DNA of 64,000 nucleotides, from contig CAWFEX010000006.1 of NCBI GenBank assembly GCA_963814955.1, positions 1-64,000 on the forward strand, written 5' to 3'. Source of the DNA: DATCJA01 sp963814955. GTDB lineage: Bacteria > Acidobacteriota > Vicinamibacteria > Vicinamibacterales > UBA2999. Below the pieces are notes generated by a model that saw only the letters and a list, made by a program, of their open reading frames with translations, searched no databases and was not told the DNA's origin. A program made the translations under genes and the position numbers. Below are positions 19,214-28,261 of this stretch, one piece after another (the stretch's first letter is position 1; every line of letters begins with the position of its first letter).

Positions 19214-21532
19214 TGCGCATTCTCATCGTCGTGCACGGCTTTCCACCCCACGCGCAGGGAGGCGCGGAAATTTACGCGGAACAGCACGCGCTCGCGCTTA
19301 CCCGCAACTTCGGCGATACGGTGCACGTCCTCACGCGCGAACAGCGTTCCGACAATGCGGAGTACGCGGTCAGAACCGAACACCGTGATGGACTCGCCAT
19401 TACGTGGATCAACAACACATTCCGGAATGTCAGCACATACGAGGAGTCATATAGCAACCCGCAGATCGCGCACATTGCCGCCGGCCTGATCGACGCGTTT
19501 CGTCCTGACGCCGCTCATATCCACCACCTGACATGTCTGTCCACTGACATCCCCCGGCTACTCGCGTCGCGCGGCACACCGGTGTTGTTCACGCTCCACG
19601 ACTACTGGCTGTTCTGCCATCGAGGACAGCTTCTTGACAGGAATTACCGCGTCTGCAAAGGGCCTGAACCGTCCGGTTGCCGCGCCTGTCTGGGCATTGC
19701 CGCAACGCCGGTCCCGTCGCGGTTGGTGCCGGGGTTGCGCACGATCGAGCGTCACATTCCGCGCCCGATTGCATCGGGGATTCGCGGGCTGGCAGCGCAT
19801 TGGTCGGACGCCACGTCCGGGCTGCAGCACCAGGAAGACTCGGCGGCGCGACGACGGCTGGAGCACATGCAGCGTGTATGCGACGAGATCACTCGCTTTA
19901 TCGCACCTTCCCGCAGCATCCGCGATCGGTTCGTCAACTTCGGAGTCGCGCCAGAACGCATCGACCTGTCGCCGTATGGGTTCGACAGGGGATGCTTCCC
20001 ACCTGCCGCGCGAGCCGGCGAACATGCATCGTCACGCCCGAGCAAGGGCGCACCCCTTCGTATCGGGTTCCTCGGCACACTGATGGTCTCCAAGGCGCCG
20101 CACCTGCTGCTCGAAGCGTTCCGGCGGCTTCCGTCGGGTTTGGCGACCGTGGACTTATTCGGGGATCAGGCTGACTACCATGGCGATGCCACCTACGCGA
20201 AAGTCCTCGAGCCGCTGCTCGCGCTGCCGGGCGTTCAGGCGCGCGGTTCGCAGCCGCGCCATCGCATTCCCGTTGCCCTCGCTTCCCTCGACGTTCTTGT
20301 GGTGCCTTCGATCTGGCCCGAAACCAGTCCTCTGGTGATCCACGAAGCCTTTCTCAGCGGGCTGCCCGTCGTTGCATCGAACATCGGCGGAATCCCTGAG
20401 CTGGTCGAGCACGAGCGGAATGGACTCTTGTTCGAACCGGGTAACGTTGACGCTCTTGAAAACGCTTTGAAGCGTCTGGTTGAAGAGCCCGGATTGCTCG
20501 ATCGACTGAAAGCAGGCGCAACCGGGACGCTGGTTCGATCCCTCGACGACGATGTGGGGGCGATGCGTCAGCGGTACGAGACGTTGGTTGGTGCGCAGCA
20601 GCACAGTGCGCGCGTCAAACGAAGCCGCTTGTCGGCGGTCGTGCTCAATTTCCAGACGCCGGCGGACACGGCAATCGCGGTCGGTGCGCTCATGGCGTCG
20701 GACCGCCCTCCAGATGAGGTCATCGTCGTCGACAACGATGCAACGCCCGATTGCCCGGCCGCGCTCGTCCGGTGGGGCGACGCCGTCCGCTACGTGCGAA
20801 CGGGATCTAATCTGGGGTTCGCCGGTGGTATGAACGTCGGCATCCGGCTGGCACTCGAACGGGGCGCAGACGCCGTGCTGCTCGTGAACAGCGACGTCGT
20901 CGTCGCCTCCCGACTGTCTCGGCAAGCTCGAATCCGCGCTGGCATCACAGCCTCGCGTCGGCATCGTCGGTCCGCTGGTGTTGTCACGCTCGTCGCCCGG
21001 CATTGTCGGCTCGAGCGGCATCGACTACAACACCCGAACAGGTCGGATGCGTCAACGAGGCGAGGGTACCGCCGCTGATTTGGCTGGATGCCGGCCGGAG
21101 GCGGACGTCGATGCCGTGAGCGGTTGCCTGATGCTGATTGCGCGTCGGGTGTTCGACCGCGTCGGCCTTTTGGACGAGCGCTACTTCTTTGGTTTCGAGG
21201 AGATCGACTTCTGCCTCCGTGCGCGTGAGGCGGGGTTCACCACGCGCCTGCACGGCCCCGCGGTGGCGTACCACGAAGGCGGGCATGCGATCGGCGCGCA
21301 GTCCCCTCGTCGTCTGTACTTCGCTTCACGCAACCACCTGATGCTCGCTCTGAGTCACGGAGATGCCGGCAACAGGAAACGGCGAATCGCGCGTGTCCTG
21401 TTCGTCGCGTCGTTGAATCTGGCGCACGCCGTCAAGGCGCCGGGGGGCTCACTCGCGGCGCGCCTCGGCGCCGCTACGCGGGGAATCCGCGACCATCTCA
21501 GGGGCCGCTACGGCGCCGATCGGATCGTGTAG
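19213..21532 (+). CDS. GT4-GT2 fusion glycosyltransferase, frameshifted
   Basis: Residues about 1-460 form a GT4 enzyme: MRILIVVHGFPPHAQGGAEIYA, RIGFLGTLMVSKAPHLLLEAF and VVPSIWPETSPLVIHEAF. A second glycosyltransferase of the GT2 (rhamnosyltransferase-like) family follows: LSAVVLNFQTPADTAIAVGAL, VVDNDATPDCP, GSNLGFAGGMNVGI. Near 20912 one base shifts the frame; the continuation is CLGKLESALASQPRVGIVGP and then DERYFFGFEEIDFCLRAREAG. Corrected length is about 770 residues. A two-enzyme protein could add successive sugars. The start ATG overlaps the upstream stop. Confidence 0.8.
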
Positions 21533-21944
21533 GAGGCGATTATCTGAATAGCGGTCGCCAGGCGCTTCGTGCGAAGACTCCTTGCGCGAATCCTGGTCCC
21601 AGCGAAGCTCGCGCAGCTCGGCGGCCATGATGGCGTTCTCTTCGATGAGCCGGTCGATCTGGCGCTGCTGGCGCGACAAGATCACCGAGAAGCAGAGGGA
21701 CGCCACTGAAATAATCGCCACCAGCATCAGCACGAGCACCGCGGGCGGATAGTAGACGCCCAACCACCTCGCGGCGAAGTCGAGTGCATCGCGCCTGAGC
21801 GAAATGCCAATCAGCACGAGCGCCGAAACAATCCAGAGCGCCGAGTACCTCTTCGGCAAGCCGCCGTCGCCGCACGAGCTCGAGGACGAGCAGCAGCAAG
21901 AGCACACTGCCGGCCACGGCCACTACCTGGACGCGATCAGTCAT
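21449..21944 (-). CDS. DUF2304 domain membrane protein, frameshifted
   Basis: The start MTDRVQVVAVAGSVLLLLLVLELVRRRRLAEE is one frame. After an extra base near 21850 the next frame gives YSALWIVSALVLIGISLRRD and two more membrane segments, ending in a coiled region RQQRQIDRLIEENAIMAAELRELRW. This is the DUF2304 pattern: three membrane helices plus a short coiled coil. DUF2304 genes habitually sit beside GT2 dolichyl-phosphate-mannose-synthase-like genes, as here. The ATG overlaps the stop of the GT2 gene. The C-terminal end is uncertain because it overlaps the convergent gene. Confidence 0.7.
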
Positions 21945-22644
21945 CGCCAAGACCCATCGGTGCACGGAACGGAACGATGATGATGGCGAGGGCGATGCGC
22001 GCGCCGGCTCCCAGGAGGCGAATCGGGGTCAGCGAGCTTCGGCCATGCAGACGGGCACGCCACTGCACCTCGACTTCCACTACCCTCATCGCGTTGCGGC
22101 TCAAGAAGAGGTGCAGCTCCGGCTCGGGATACCCGCCGGGATGATGTTCGGCAAGCAGCGCCACCGCACGCGGCCCCAGCGCCCAGAATCCCGACGTCGG
22201 ATCGGTCACGGTCCGTCTCGTGATCATCGAGAGAAGCGCGCCAAGGGATCGTTGAATCGGGCCGGGATGGCGACTGCGGTTGGACGCAGCGAACCTCGAT
22301 CCAAGGACGACGTCGGCCCTGCCGGCATAAAGTGGCGCCAACAGCCGATCGACGTCGTCCACATCATGCTGGCCATCTGCGTCGAGCCGCACGACCACGT
22401 CGTAGCCCTGCCGCGCTGCATAGCGCAGGCCCGCACGAAGCGCACAGCCAACTCCGCGACGTTCGGGCCAGTGGAGCCATCTGGCACCCAGATCCTGCAG
22501 CCGGGCAACGGTGTCATCGGAGGAACCGTCATCGACAACGAGAACGTCCCGGCGCCGCTGACGCAACGCGCCGACGACTGACGGCAGGTTTGCCGCTTCG
22601 TTATGGGCCGGGATGAGCGTCAGCACGCGGGGATGGCGACTCAT
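21937..22644 (-). CDS. GT2 glycosyltransferase (DPM1-like)
   Basis: The 235-residue protein starts at ATG 22644: MSRHPRVLTLIPAHNEAANL. VLVVDDGSSDDT and VRLDADGQHD (the DxD-like metal site) are textbook GT2 motifs, and the compact C-terminus ending RIALAIIIVPF resembles polyprenyl-phosphate sugar transferases. It probably charges a lipid carrier with a sugar for a GT-C enzyme. Start and stop overlap neighbours by 4 to 8 bases, indicating one operon with the genes on both sides. Confidence 0.88.
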   Translation of the reverse strand: MSRHPRVLTLIPAHNEAANLPSVVGALRQRRRDVLVVDDGSSDDTVARLQDLGARWLHWPERRGVGCALRAGLRYAARQGYDVVVRLDADGQHDVDDVDRLLAPLYAGRADVVLGSRFAASNRSRHPGPIQRSLGALLSMITRRTVTDPTSGFWALGPRAVALLAEHHPGGYPEPELHLFLSRNAMRVVEVEVQWRARLHGRSSLTPIRLLGAGARIALAIIIVPFRAPMGLGDD

Positions 22645-23684
22645 CGTGCGGCCGCCCTCGCGGTCATGCTGTGTCCAGGCTTGATGGGTCGCCGCAGAAC
22701 ACGCCGCGTGCCCCACACCAGCACCGCAGCAGCCCACGCGGCGTCGCGCGCCAGGTGCACGAACGGAAACGCCAACGCCGCGTCATCGCCGAACCGTCGC
22801 CAGGCGCGTATGCCAGCGATCGCCCGTTCGATTCCCAGCGTCACCAGCAGCATCAGGCCGGCGGCGGCGAGTCCAAACGTCCGCCCCGACACCATCCCTG
22901 ACACCGCGCCTGCAGTCAGCAGACACAATGCTGCGAAGGTCAAGAGCGCGTGCGCCATCATCGGCGCGGGCGAGACCGCGTCGCCCATATAGCGGTTCGG
23001 GTGCCGGGCAACGACGTCGAGTCGGCCGTAGCCGAAGCCGGTACCTGTTGTACGAGATAACCCTTCAACCCCTCACGCCACCGGTGGCGACTGCGCGCAG
23101 CTCTGCAGAACGCAAGACGATACCCAATCGCCTGCAGACGATAGCTCAGATCGTTGTCGTACCCGTAGCCAAGCGATTCATCGAGCAGGCCAATCGCCTG
23201 CAAGCGCGGAAAGACGATACGCCGTGTTGCCGGTGCATACGTGATCGGTATGGACTCCGAGGCTCTGGTAGCGCTGTTCGAGGTCGAGTCCCATGACTCG
23301 CGCAAAGAACGATGCGTCGGCGTCGGTCACGTAACTCCCTTGTGCCGCGGCTATCGTGGGATCGTCGAGCGCGGCCGCAAGCGTCGCCATCCACCCGCGC
23401 TCCAGAACCACATCCTGATCGACCTGACAGACGATTGGGTGGGAGGCGAGCGTGATGCCGGCATTCACGGCCGCGGCGGCACCAAGCCCCGGACCTGCGA
23501 CGACGGTCAATGGGTAGTGCTCTGCCAGACCGCGCAGCAGAGCCGCGGATTCATCATGGCTACCGTCCTCGACGACGATGATTTGCATCGGACGTCCGTC
23601 GGCCTGCGCGGCAATCGACGCGAGTGTCTCGGCCAAATGTGCGGCGCCGTTGTGCACGGGAACGACGAAGCTGACTCCGGTCAT
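22641..23684 (-). CDS. GT2 glycosyltransferase with C-terminal membrane helices, two frameshifts
   Basis: The N-terminal part is a clear GT2 enzyme: MTGVSFVVPVHNGAAHLAETL, VVEDGSHDESAALLRGL, CQVDQDVVLERGW. A break near 23207 leads to LQAIGLLDESLGYGYDNDLSYR, the ED-like catalytic region. A second break near 23047 leads to GTGFGYGRLDVVARHPNRY and a membrane domain beginning MAHALLTFAALCLLTAGAV. The corrected product is about 345 residues. The ATG overlaps the upstream TGA, and the stop overlaps the next ATG (ATGA). It probably acts on a membrane-bound acceptor. Confidence 0.78.
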
Positions 23685-24889
23685 CGCGCGGTCGCTATCT
23701 GCTTATACACGCGTTCGAGCTGGCCGCAGACCACATCGGTCGCGTACAACGCCCTGACGCGTTTGGCGGCCTCGGCCGCAGCCGCCCGCCAATGTTCACG
23801 TGCATCGAGTATGTGATCGATTGCCGAACGGAAGGCGTCGGCGTCGCCCTGGACCACCAGACCCCCTCCGGTGGCGCCGATGACTTCCCCACACCCTGAG
23901 TCGCCGGCAACCACAACCGGTGTCCCCGCGAGCAGGGCTTCGAGCGGCACGAGGCCGAAGATTTCATGTTCGGATGGATAAACAACCACGTCGGCGCCGG
24001 CCAGGAGCTCGAGACGCGTGCGCCCTTCCAGGAGTCCCGTGAAGACCGTGCGACTGTCGACGCCGAGCTGACGCGCCGTCGCGCGGGCGCCGTCGCCGCT
24101 GCCCATATCGTTGCCGGCCACGACGAGTGTGGCGTTGGCAACACGAAGCTGCGCAAATGCCCGCACGAGCACGTCGACGCGCTTCCGGGGGGTGAGCTTT
24201 CCGAGGTAGGCGACGATCGGGCCGTGCACGTTCAACCGCTTGCGAAACTCCCAGGGCGTGAGAGTCGGCTCGAACTCGTCGAGGGCCACGGGATTGGGCA
24301 CAACGCGGATGCGGTCCTCGGGCACGCCGATCTCCGTCAGTTGCGAGCGCTCGGCCTCGGTGACCGCAAGAACCGTGGCCGCGTCCGTCATGACCTGCGT
24401 CCCGACCAGAGAATCGAACAGCCACTTGGCTGCACGGCGTCGTTCGAGATTCGGTGCGGTGCCGTTAGGGGCGAGCACGTACGGAATCCCCGCGCGGCGC
24501 AAATGGCGCGCGGCGATCACGCCGGGAAGATTCCGGCAGGCGTGCAGATGTGCGACATCGAATGCAGCCGCGTGCCGTTTCAGGTAGGCGGACAGGCCGA
24601 CGGGAAGAAAGCATTGATAGTCGTAGGCCAATCGGTTCGATACGTTGGGAAACACGCGCAGCTCCACATCGCTGGTCATGCGGCGCGGCGGCCACGCGCC
24701 GCGCGGGTGGCGGCCGGATGGGAACGCAAGACGGCGATCCGCATCGCACGCGTCAGTAGTACACACCGTTACATGATGCCCACGAGCCGCCAGACCGGAC
24801 GCCATCGCCGCCGACAGCCTCGGGATGCCCCCATACGCCCAGGCGTCTCCCCCATAGGGCGTTACGTGCAGCACGCGTAGGGGTTGCAT
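23681..24889 (-). CDS. GT4 family glycosyltransferase
   Basis: The intact 402-residue protein starts MQPLRVLHVTPYGGDAWAYGGIPRLSA and has the central linker PIVAYLGKLTPRKRVDVLVRAFA. The donor-site motif is PSEHEIFGLVPLEALLAGTPVVV with the E-x7-E glutamates. It is a GT-B enzyme using an activated sugar nucleotide. It is the first gene of a leftward operon of three glycosyltransferases plus DUF2304. It diverges from the TMTC-like gene with only about 18 bp between the start codons, so the two promoters must overlap the coding regions. Confidence 0.92.
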   Translation of the reverse strand: MQPLRVLHVTPYGGDAWAYGGIPRLSAAMASGLAARGHHVTVCTTDACDADRRLAFPSGRHPRGAWPPRRMTSDVELRVFPNVSNRLAYDYQCFLPVGLSAYLKRHAAAFDVAHLHACRNLPGVIAARHLRRAGIPYVLAPNGTAPNLERRRAAKWLFDSLVGTQVMTDAATVLAVTEAERSQLTEIGVPEDRIRVVPNPVALDEFEPTLTPWEFRKRLNVHGPIVAYLGKLTPRKRVDVLVRAFAQLRVANATLVVAGNDMGSGDGARATARQLGVDSRTVFTGLLEGRTRLELLAGADVVVYPSEHEIFGLVPLEALLAGTPVVVAGDSGCGEVIGATGGGLVVQGDADAFRSAIDHILDAREHWRAAAAEAAKRVRALYATDVVCGQLERVYKQIATAR

Positions 24890-24907
24890 ACAATCGGACC
24901 ACACCAT

Positions 24908-26642
24908 ATGTCGGTTATCGGCTCGAAACAGGTGCATCCCGCGCCAGATCGGCTTTCGTTTGTCCCCATCCCGGCCCTCCTCGCCGCTTTTCTGGCCGTG
25001 CTCGTGTACCTCAACACCCTCGACAATCCATTCGTGTATGACGATTTTCGCCTGATTGTCGAAAATTCGTCGCTGCTGAACGCGGGCGATCTCCAAGCCG
25101 TGATCGTGCGTGACATCACACGCCCGATTGTGAACGTTTCCTACGCCATCGACACGATGCTGTGGGGCCGGCGCCCCGTGGGCTATCACCTGACCAACGT
25201 GGTGCTGCACGCGGTCAATGTGGTGCTCGTGTACTGGGTGGCGTTTCTGCTCTCCGAAGATCGGCGGCGTCAGCTCCGTCAAACGATTGGCGCCGCGGCG
25301 TCTTCGGCCACGATCGCGTTCGCCACCGCGAGTGTCTTTGCGCTGCACCCGATGATGACGCAGGCCGTCGGCTACATCAGCGGACGGTCTGAAGTGGCGT
25401 ACTCGGTGTTCTTCCTGCTCGCGTTCCTGGCGGGGAGGCGCTGGTTGCTTGGTGGCGGCAAGCGGTGGTGGGCGGCCTGCATAGGGCTCTGGATCGTCGC
25501 CATGCTCACGAAAGAAACCGCCTCAATGCTGTCTTTCGTTCTTCTTGCTTACGACTGGCTTCTGCTCGACACAGATTGGGCCCAGAGGCGGAGGCGGTTT
25601 CTGCGGCTGGGACTGCCGCTGCTGGCCGTGACGTTCGCAGCGGGAGCGGGTCGTCTCGCCATCCTCATGCTGGTGGATACCCCGGCCAGGAAGGGCCCAA
25701 CTGGCGCTTGTCTCTCGTCACCCTGGACGCATTCTGGCGGTATCTCGCCATCCTGTTCGTGCCGCGCAACCAGTCGATCTTCCATGCGTTGCCGGTCATC
25801 AACAGTGTGTTCGCCGCGCGCGCCATCGCCGATATCGCCGGCCTCGTGGCGTTCTGTGGCCTGGTGTGGGTGCTCGGCCGGGTTCACAGTCTGATCGCCT
25901 TTGGTCTCGTCTGGTTCGGTCTCATGCTCGTGCCGTCGAGTTTGCTGTTCATCCTCGGCCGCGGCGAACCGATGGCAGAGCACCGCACGTACCTCTCGTC
26001 CGTAGGCCTTTTCCTGACGTGGGGTACGGGCTTCGCTATGTTGTGGGCGCGCGCGCAACGGCAGCGGTACTCGTCGCGCTTGCGGGCATCGTGTTTGTGG
26101 CGCAGCTCGGCTTACACACGATCATCCGGAACATGGTCTGGCAGGATCCGGTCGCGCTGTCGCGTGAGGCGGAAATGCTCGCACCGGATCACTGGATGCC
26201 GCGAATCCTGGTCGCCGAGGCGCTGCGGCAGCACGATCGCTGCAGCGAAGCCGTACCTGAATACCGCGCGGCCATTGCCCTTCGACCGCAGTACCAGTTC
26301 CCATACACACGGCTATCCGCGTGTCTCATCGAAACACGCCGCATCGCAGAGGCCGAGGAGGCGCTGCGGCAGCTCTACGCTGTGAACCCCCAATCGCAGG
26401 ACGCGGCGATGGGACTGGGGATCTTCGCCGTCATGGACGGCCGAATCGATGAATCCCGCAAGTATTTCGTGGATGTGCTCGCGCGCGACCCTGGTCGCAC
26501 ACGCGCAAACCAGATGCTTGCGTTCATCGACGGGAAGTTATCCGCGGTCGAGAGCGAACGCCTGTGCGGGGAATTGCGGCAGGCAGCCGGCGAGGCCTTC
26601 AAGCTCGACGCGTGCCGACCGGGAACGAGCTCGGCCAGATGA
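24908..26642 (+). CDS. TMTC-like membrane O-glycosyltransferase with TPRs, two frameshifts
   Basis: The N-terminal membrane domain begins FVPIPALLAAFLAVLVYLNTLDNPFVYDD, the DD motif of GT-C/TMTC proteins, with RPIVNVSYAIDTMLWG and FALHPMMTQAVGYISGRSE. Breaks occur near 25690 (before GPNWRLSLVTLDAFWRYLA) and near 26052 (before ATAAVLVALAGIVFVAQLG). The C-terminal part has TPR units (EAVPEYRAAIALRPQYQFPY, AEEALRQLYAVNPQSQDA). Bacterial members are thought to glycosylate proteins or lipids using a polyprenyl donor. The TGA overlaps the ATG of the ABC permease. Confidence 0.78.
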
Positions 26643-27490
26643 CAGCGATCCAGCCGTCTGTGCCCGTCACGGAGCAGCCCTCGGTCACGACCGAAGCGGC
26701 GGCGGACGACGCAACACGTGCGAATGCTCCCTCCGCGAGGGTGGCGCTCGCAGGGCTGGCCTGGACCCTTGTACGCACCGACTTCAAGGCCCGTTACCAC
26801 GGGACCCTCAGCGGGTTCGCCTGGGCGCTGCTGAAGCCAGCTGGCATCTTTCTGGTTCTGATGCTGGTGTTCTCGTTCATTTTTCCGGACCCCGCTTACA
26901 AGCTGCAGCTCATCGTCGGGTTGTTCCTGTGGGATTTCTTTGCAGAGGGCACCAAAACGGGGCTGGCATCGCTCCATGCCAAGGCGTTTCTGTTCAAGAA
27001 GACGAAGGTTCCGCTCTGGCTGCTCGTTCTCACCTCGATGGCCAATCCGCTGATCACGCTGGTCGTGTTCAGCATGTTCATCGTCGTGTTCCTGACGCTG
27101 GCCGGTTCACCGCCGTCGGTGCCAGGGATCGCTCTCTTTGTCGTCTACTGCTCTGCGCTGACGCTCCTCGTGGTGGCGTTCTCTCTTGCGGCAAGCGTGC
27201 TCTTCCTCAGGTACCGCGATCTGAACCAGGTCTGGGACGTCGTGACACAGGCGGGTTTCTTCGTGGCGCCGATTGTCTACCCGCTCGGCATCGTACCCGA
27301 GCGGCTGCACTTTTATTTCTATCTCTGGCCTCCGACACCCATCATTGAGTTCTCGAGGGCTGCGCTGGTCTCGAACACCGCGCCAAGCTTGATCGGACAC
27401 GTTTATCTGATGCTGGAAGTCGCCGTCGCAGTGACAATCGGGACGTTTGTGATGCGGCGCTACGGGCCGCGAGCGGCGGAGTACGTGTAA
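26639..27490 (+). CDS. ABC-2 type polysaccharide export permease
   Basis: The 283-residue inner-membrane protein has six predicted helices (FAWALLKPAGIFLVLMLVFSF, LIVGLFLWDFFAEG, LITLVVFSMFIVVFLTLAG) after a polar N-terminus. LVRTDFKARYHGTLSGFAWALLKP is the cytoplasmic motif conserved in Wzm/TagG permeases. It pairs with the ATPase encoded 11 bp downstream to export a lipid-linked glycan made by the surrounding glycosyltransferases. Its start overlaps the TMTC-like stop (ATGA). Confidence 0.9.
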   Translation: MTAIQPSVPVTEQPSVTTEAAADDATRANAPSARVALAGLAWTLVRTDFKARYHGTLSGFAWALLKPAGIFLVLMLVFSFIFPDPAYKLQLIVGLFLWDFFAEGTKTGLASLHAKAFLFKKTKVPLWLLVLTSMANPLITLVVFSMFIVVFLTLAGSPPSVPGIALFVVYCSALTLLVVAFSLAASVLFLRYRDLNQVWDVVTQAGFFVAPIVYPLGIVPERLHFYFYLWPPTPIIEFSRAALVSNTAPSLIGHVYLMLEVAVAVTIGTFVMRRYGPRAAEYV

Positions 27491-27501
27491 GGGTGGCCGC
27501 G

Positions 27502-28231
27502 ATGACGTTGGTCGAACTGCAGAACGTCTCGAAGTCCTTTTGGATTCCTGACGAGCATCGGAACACAGTGCGCGAGCACGTGTTCGCGGCGTTCAGACCT
27601 CGGCCAATGCGCGAGTTGCGGGTGCTCGACTCGGTGTCACTAGCGCTCAGGCGCGGCGAGGCGCTTGGCCTGATGGGAGCGAATGGCAGTGGCAAGAGCA
27701 CGCTGTTGAAGATTCTTTGCGGCATCTACATGCCCGATTCAGGCCGCGTGATCACGCGTGCCCACGTCACACCGATTCTGGAGCTCGGGGTCGGCTGGAA
27801 TTCTGACCTCGATGCGATCGACAACATCTGTCTCATGGGCACGCTCATGGGCCTGTCCCTGTCCGAGGTGCGCAGCAGTGTGGATGCGATTCTCGAGTTC
27901 GCTGAGCTACGCCCGTTTGCGCGGATGCATCTAAAGCATTACTCGAGCGGCATGGCCGCCAGGCTCGCGTACTCTGTTGCGTTTCGCGCGGCGAGAGACG
28001 TGCTGGTGCTCGACGAGATTTTCGCCGTGGGCGACGTCGGCTTCCGCAAGCGCTGCGAGGAGCGCTACCGACAGGTGCGCGCCGCTGGACACAGTGCGAT
28101 CATTGTGAGCCACGACCCTCGCATCATCTCCACGTTCTGCGACCGCGCGCTGCTGCTCGAAGCGTGGCAGGATCGTGATGGACGCGCCGGCTCCGGACGT
28201 CACGGCGCGCTATGTCGCGAGCATGACATGA
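27502..28231 (+). CDS. ABC transporter ATP-binding protein for polysaccharide export, C-terminal frameshift
   Basis: Walker A is GANGSGKST, the signature is HYSSGMAARLAYS and Walker B is VLVLDEIFAVGD followed by HD in IIVSHDPR. The N-terminal VSKSFWIPDEHRNTVREH fits Wzt/KpsT/TagH ATPases. Near 28161 the frame breaks; shifting by one base gives GRIVMDAPAPDVTARYVASMT and a TGA at 28229-28231, the usual end. The product of about 242 residues lacks the C-terminal carbohydrate-binding domain of O-antigen Wzt proteins, so export is not capped by that domain. GTG at 27493 is an alternative start. Confidence 0.88.
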
Positions 28232-28261
28232 GAGTCGAGGCGATCGGATGGCGTGTGTGGG

